Shown here: positions 14,030 to 16,420 of the stretch, piece by piece
How the letters are laid out: each line of letters opens with the position of its first letter
Position numbering within the stretch: the stretch's first letter is position 1
NCBI GenBank assembly: GCA_964584595.1
Contig: CAZPAM010000060.1
Location: forward strand, 1-16,420
Source: Scalindua sp964584595
GTDB lineage: Bacteria; Planctomycetota; Brocadiia; Brocadiales; Scalinduaceae
Length of the DNA: 16,420 nucleotides
Reading direction: 5' to 3'
Program-made: the position numbers and the translations under genes
The notes under the pieces: generated by a model
The model's database searches: none
What the model was told of the DNA's origin: nothing
Seen by the model: the letters and a program-made list of their open reading frames with translations, nothing else

Positions 14030-14545
14030 CTATTTTTTTGATTGCTTTAAAATTTTCTTAACCTTCTTGTCTTTCTGGACAACCTTTTCAGCCTGCTTCT
14101 TCTTATAATCAATGATCTTCTTTTTAAGAGTCTTGTCCGCAATGCTCAAAATCTGAACCGCCAGGATAGCCGCATTTTTTGCACCGGCTTTCCCTATCCC
14201 AACAGCAGCAACCGGAACTCCACCCGGCATTTGCACAATAGAATAAAGGGAATCCAGCCCTCCCAGATCAGGCGTAAGCATAGGCACTCCTATAACAGGA
14301 ACAGGAGCCATTGACGCAATTACTCCGGCAAGATGTGCAGAACCCCCCGCACCGCCAATAATAACCTTGTATCCCTTTTTCTCTGCTGTCATCGCGTATT
14401 TATGAGCGCGCTGTGGTGTTCTATGACATGAAATAACGTCAACGTCATATTTTACTCCAAATTCATCAAGTACATTAAGTGTTTCCTGCATAGTACTCAA
14501 ATCAGAATCACTACCCATTACAATCCCAATCCTTTTATCCGCCAT
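14030..14545 (-). CDS. purE: N5-carboxyaminoimidazole ribonucleotide mutase (PurE)
   Basis: PurE interconverts N5-CAIR and CAIR in purine biosynthesis. The signature GSDSD (residues 11-15), the SCHRTP motif with H41, and GGAGGSAHLAG (64-74, H71) identify the class I type. The core ends near residue 140; a lysine-rich tail of about 30 residues (141-171) extends beyond the usual length of about 160. The ATG at 14545 is chosen over the ATG four codons upstream because the sequence between them is itself a strong Shine-Dalgarno (GGGAGGT, complement of 14549-14555). The start is 17 nt after the stop of the phosphorylase gene, and mtnA follows after 33 nt. PurK is not in the window. Assignment is secure. 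Confidence 0.95.
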   Translation of the reverse strand: MADKRIGIVMGSDSDLSTMQETLNVLDEFGVKYDVDVISCHRTPQRAHKYAMTAEKKGYKVIIGGAGGSAHLAGVIASMAPVPVIGVPMLTPDLGGLDSLYSIVQMPGGVPVAAVGIGKAGAKNAAILAVQILSIADKTLKKKIIDYKKKQAEKVVQKDKKVKKILKQSKK

Positions 14546-14562
14546 ATTACCTCCCATGAAAA

Positions 14563-15354
14563 CTATGTTACCAGGCTAACGTTTTTATCATAAATAACAG
14601 GAATAAGTTCAGACATAAAGAGCGCCAGGCTCTTTGCTGCTGTCCTTGTCTGTTTGTTAAGGCGTCTTAAAAGCGACAATTTTTTCGGGTTTTTCAATAC
14701 CTCCAATGCTATGCTCGCAGTCTTTATCTTCCCTTCATCTGACATTATACTATCATAATCAAGATGCAGGTCATCATCTATGTCGTCTGAGATCGAACGT
14801 ATGGCCGCAAACTTTACACCTTTTTTATATGCAGCTTCAGCAACTCCGGCACTCTCCATTTCTACGGCTAAAAAGGAATCTTGTCCCCCTATCCTTTTTT
14901 TTGTACTTGCACTGCTTATGACCTTATCCACCGTCAACAGACTGCCAAAATGAAACTTCGACTCCATGCCGTTACTAAGCTGTTTGGCCAACTGAAAGAC
15001 TTCTTTATCGCAAACATAATCAGCTTCCAGCTTCAATTCTTCACCGTCGAAATCTGATTGATTACTATGGCCGACACTTTCCGCCACGACCAGGTCGCCT
15101 ACGTTAAGGCCGTGCCTTATGCCCCCCGCAACGCCGGCAGAAATCAATAAGTCCACGCTTACAGATTCTAATAAATATCCTGCCGCCTTAACAGCATTTT
15201 TTCTGCCCACTCCGCCCTGAACCAGTGCAAGAGGCAAGCCGTTAAGGTCTCCCTGGAAAAGCAAAATTTCATCTTTATCAATTTTTTTATGTACGTTCAT
15301 GCAGGCAACTAAAGGGCTTATTTCCTGTCGTATCGCGCACAAAACAGCTATCAT
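14563..15354 (-). CDS. hpnG: HpnG-type nucleoside phosphorylase/nucleosidase
   Basis: This 263-aa protein belongs to the PNP/UDP phosphorylase family that includes MTA/SAH nucleosidase and the hopanoid enzyme HpnG. Visible motifs are GGVGRKNA (47-54), SAGVAGGI with the phosphate or ribose-loop region (72-79), VEMESAGVAEAA with E165/E167 of the nucleoside site, and SISDDIDDDL with the catalytic-type aspartate D190/D191. HpnG cleaves adenine from adenosylhopane to leave ribosyl- or phosphoribosylhopane. The hopanoid role is favoured because hpnH, which makes adenosylhopane, starts 222 bp away on the opposite strand. The alternative, MTA/5'-deoxyadenosine nucleosidase, would also fit mtnA two genes downstream. 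The C-terminal region (about 225-263) is longer and more basic than in MtnN. AAGG just upstream of the ATG is a modest ribosome site. Confidence 0.75.
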   Translation of the reverse strand: MIAVLCAIRQEISPLVACMNVHKKIDKDEILLFQGDLNGLPLALVQGGVGRKNAVKAAGYLLESVSVDLLISAGVAGGIRHGLNVGDLVVAESVGHSNQSDFDGEELKLEADYVCDKEVFQLAKQLSNGMESKFHFGSLLTVDKVISSASTKKRIGGQDSFLAVEMESAGVAEAAYKKGVKFAAIRSISDDIDDDLHLDYDSIMSDEGKIKTASIALEVLKNPKKLSLLRRLNKQTRTAAKSLALFMSELIPVIYDKNVSLVT

Positions 15355-15422
15355 CTTTTAACCTTGACTTTAAATATAAAATGCATAATACTTGAATGAG
15401 TTGCTTAAATTTCTCAGTTTAT

Positions 15423-15482
15423 AAGGTATAGGGCCACTTTTTATACCTTTATCTGTTTTTGCCCTAGCGACGCAGCCGGGCA
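15423..15482. other. Two adjacent hairpins with a GC-rich patch between hpnG and hpnH
   Basis: In the 222-bp divergent region, AAGGTATA (15423-15430) and TATACCTT (15442-15449) form an 8-bp perfect stem with an 11-nt loop, followed on the plus strand by a T-rich stretch. A second stem pairs TGCCC (15460-15464) with GGGCA (15478-15482). Bases 15461-15500 are clearly more GC-rich than the flanks. Together these suggest a structured leader or attenuator on the hpnH side, but they match no riboswitch class I can recall. Confidence 0.35.
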
Positions 15483-15576
15483 GTTCCTGGCAGCAGTATT
15501 TCGCCAAAGTTGTAACTCTATCACAAATAGATATTTATGTCAAATTATTTCACAATAACCATAACAGGAAAATATA

Positions 15577-16420
15577 TTGAGAAGCTCACTCAAACAGACT
15601 TACTCTCTCACCAAATATTTATTAAAAAATAGAATCTCATCGGTTAAACGATTTCCCCTTGTATTGATGCTTGAAATCACACATAACTGCAACCTCACAT
15701 GCGAAGGGTGCGGCAGGATACTGGAATTCAAGGATACAATGGACAGGAAAATGAGTGTTGATGAGTGTATGCAGTCAGCAGATGAATGCGGAGCACCGGT
15801 AGTCTCGGTTACAGGGGGAGAGCCCTTCCTGCACCCTGATCTTGATAAGATCGTAAACGGGCTGATAGCCAGGAAGCGGCATATTTACTTGTGTACAAAC
15901 GGGATCACACTGGGCGATTCACTAAATAAATATACGCCCAGTCCATATCTAAACATAAACGTACACCTGGATGGAATGGAAGAGACTCACGACAGGATAG
16001 TTTGTGCAAAGGGAATATTTAAGAAAGCAACGGATTCTATTAAAAAGGCCAAGCAATCAGGATTTACCGTATGCACAAATACAACTATTTTTAAAGATAC
16101 AGACCCGGAAGAGATAGAAGAATTATTCAAATTCCTGACAGATATGGATATTGACGGTTTACTGGTTTCACCGGGATTCAGTTTTGAAGACAATGCAAAT
16201 GACGTATTCATCCAGAAAGAAGAATTTCACAAAAAATTCAGTTTTATTTACGAACTGTCAATGAAGTATAAGATCATGAACACCCCAATGTATCTAAAGT
16301 TTCTGATGGGTGAAAGAGACCTGGCATGCACACCATGGGGCAATCCTACTAGAAACTATCTTGGGTGGAAAGGCCCCTGCTATCTAATCACAGACGCATA
16401 TTATGAGACCTTTCAGGAAT
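15577..16420 (+). CDS. hpnH: Adenosyl-hopene transferase HpnH, C-terminus cut by window edge
   Basis: HpnH is a radical SAM enzyme that joins the adenosyl group of SAM to a hopene, making adenosylhopane, the first step of the C35 hopanoid side chain. The 281 residues present contain the cluster motif CNLTCEGCG (C38, C42, C45) after a basic N-terminus, the SAM-binding VTGGEPFLHPD, and an HpnH-like central region (INVHLDGMEETHDRIVCAKG). The family length is about 330-380, so the C-terminal part is outside the window. The start is TTG: an in-frame stop lies 5 codons upstream, AGGA precedes it by about 8 nt, and the next Met is already at the cluster motif. It is divergent from the HpnG-type gene. 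No strong promoter is evident; the intergenic hairpins may matter. Confidence 0.9.
   Translation, partial: MRSSLKQTYSLTKYLLKNRISSVKRFPLVLMLEITHNCNLTCEGCGRILEFKDTMDRKMSVDECMQSADECGAPVVSVTGGEPFLHPDLDKIVNGLIARKRHIYLCTNGITLGDSLNKYTPSPYLNINVHLDGMEETHDRIVCAKGIFKKATDSIKKAKQSGFTVCTNTTIFKDTDPEEIEELFKFLTDMDIDGLLVSPGFSFEDNANDVFIQKEEFHKKFSFIYELSMKYKIMNTPMYLKFLMGERDLACTPWGNPTRNYLGWKGPCYLITDAYYETFQE

Noticed and set aside
15423..15520. Cobalamin or cyclic-di-GMP riboswitch between hpnG and hpnH
   Set aside because: Isolated similarities (GCCAGGA, GACGCAGCC) occur in the wrong order and spacing for either class, on both strands.
1..16420. CRISPR arrays, tRNA or rRNA genes, insertion sequences, phage or defence genes
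   Set aside because: I looked on both strands and found no regular repeat arrays, no cloverleaf-type sequences, and no transposase, integrase or defence-type proteins.

Overview
This window looks like chromosomal sequence from a low-GC, Gram-negative-type bacterium, most likely a planctomycete of the anammox order Brocadiales (a Scalindua- or Kuenenia-like organism). Three things point that way. One is a fused ammonium-transporter/histidine-kinase protein resembling the ammonium sensor Ks-Amt5 of Candidatus Kuenenia. Another is a hopanoid side-chain locus: hpnH, with a divergent HpnG-type nucleoside phosphorylase. The third is a set of lipobox lipoproteins. The taxonomy is inference, since there is no rRNA or other marker gene here. 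The window holds no mobile element, CRISPR array, tRNA or rRNA that I can see, and no convincing rho-independent terminator.

Layout. 1-1504 (minus): a cupin-SHOCT lipoprotein followed by surE, which is cut by the window edge and starts with TTG. 1717-3784 (plus): a lipoprotein of the metal-dependent cyclase family, a 60-aa protein, a YfiM-like (DUF2279) lipoprotein and a SixA-type phosphohistidine phosphatase. 3962-6469 (plus): the Amt-histidine kinase fusion and its response regulator, 3 nt apart; the regulator ends abruptly inside a C-terminal Cys motif. 6682-8634 (minus): a DUF2180 zinc-binding protein, a GH15-like glycosidase with an unusual Cys cluster, and a small two-helix membrane protein. 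8895-10051 (minus): a two-helix membrane protein and a CPBP intramembrane protease. 10260-10532 (plus): a half-size GDT1/UPF0016 cation transporter. 10585-12600: trpD (minus) and a PflX-type radical SAM protein (plus), divergently transcribed. 12634-15354 (minus): a tight four-gene operon of HpnG/MTA-type phosphorylase, purE, mtnA and a small lipoprotein. 15577-16420 (plus): the start of hpnH, running off the window.

How the genes work together. The Amt-kinase and its regulator form an ammonium-sensing two-component system. HpnH adds an adenosyl group to a hopene and HpnG removes adenine to give the C5 side chain of bacteriohopanetetrol. The MtnA isomerase in the same operon acts on 5-substituted ribose-1-phosphates, which makes a role in this side chain an attractive but unproven idea.

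The most striking structural observation is that at least three genes without a Shine-Dalgarno sequence (trpD, the PflX-like gene and amt-kinase) have a good -35/-10 promoter whose -10 box ends only 7-8 nt before the ATG. This predicts leaderless mRNAs. Genes inside or at the head of other operons have clear Shine-Dalgarno sites, so both modes of initiation appear to coexist.
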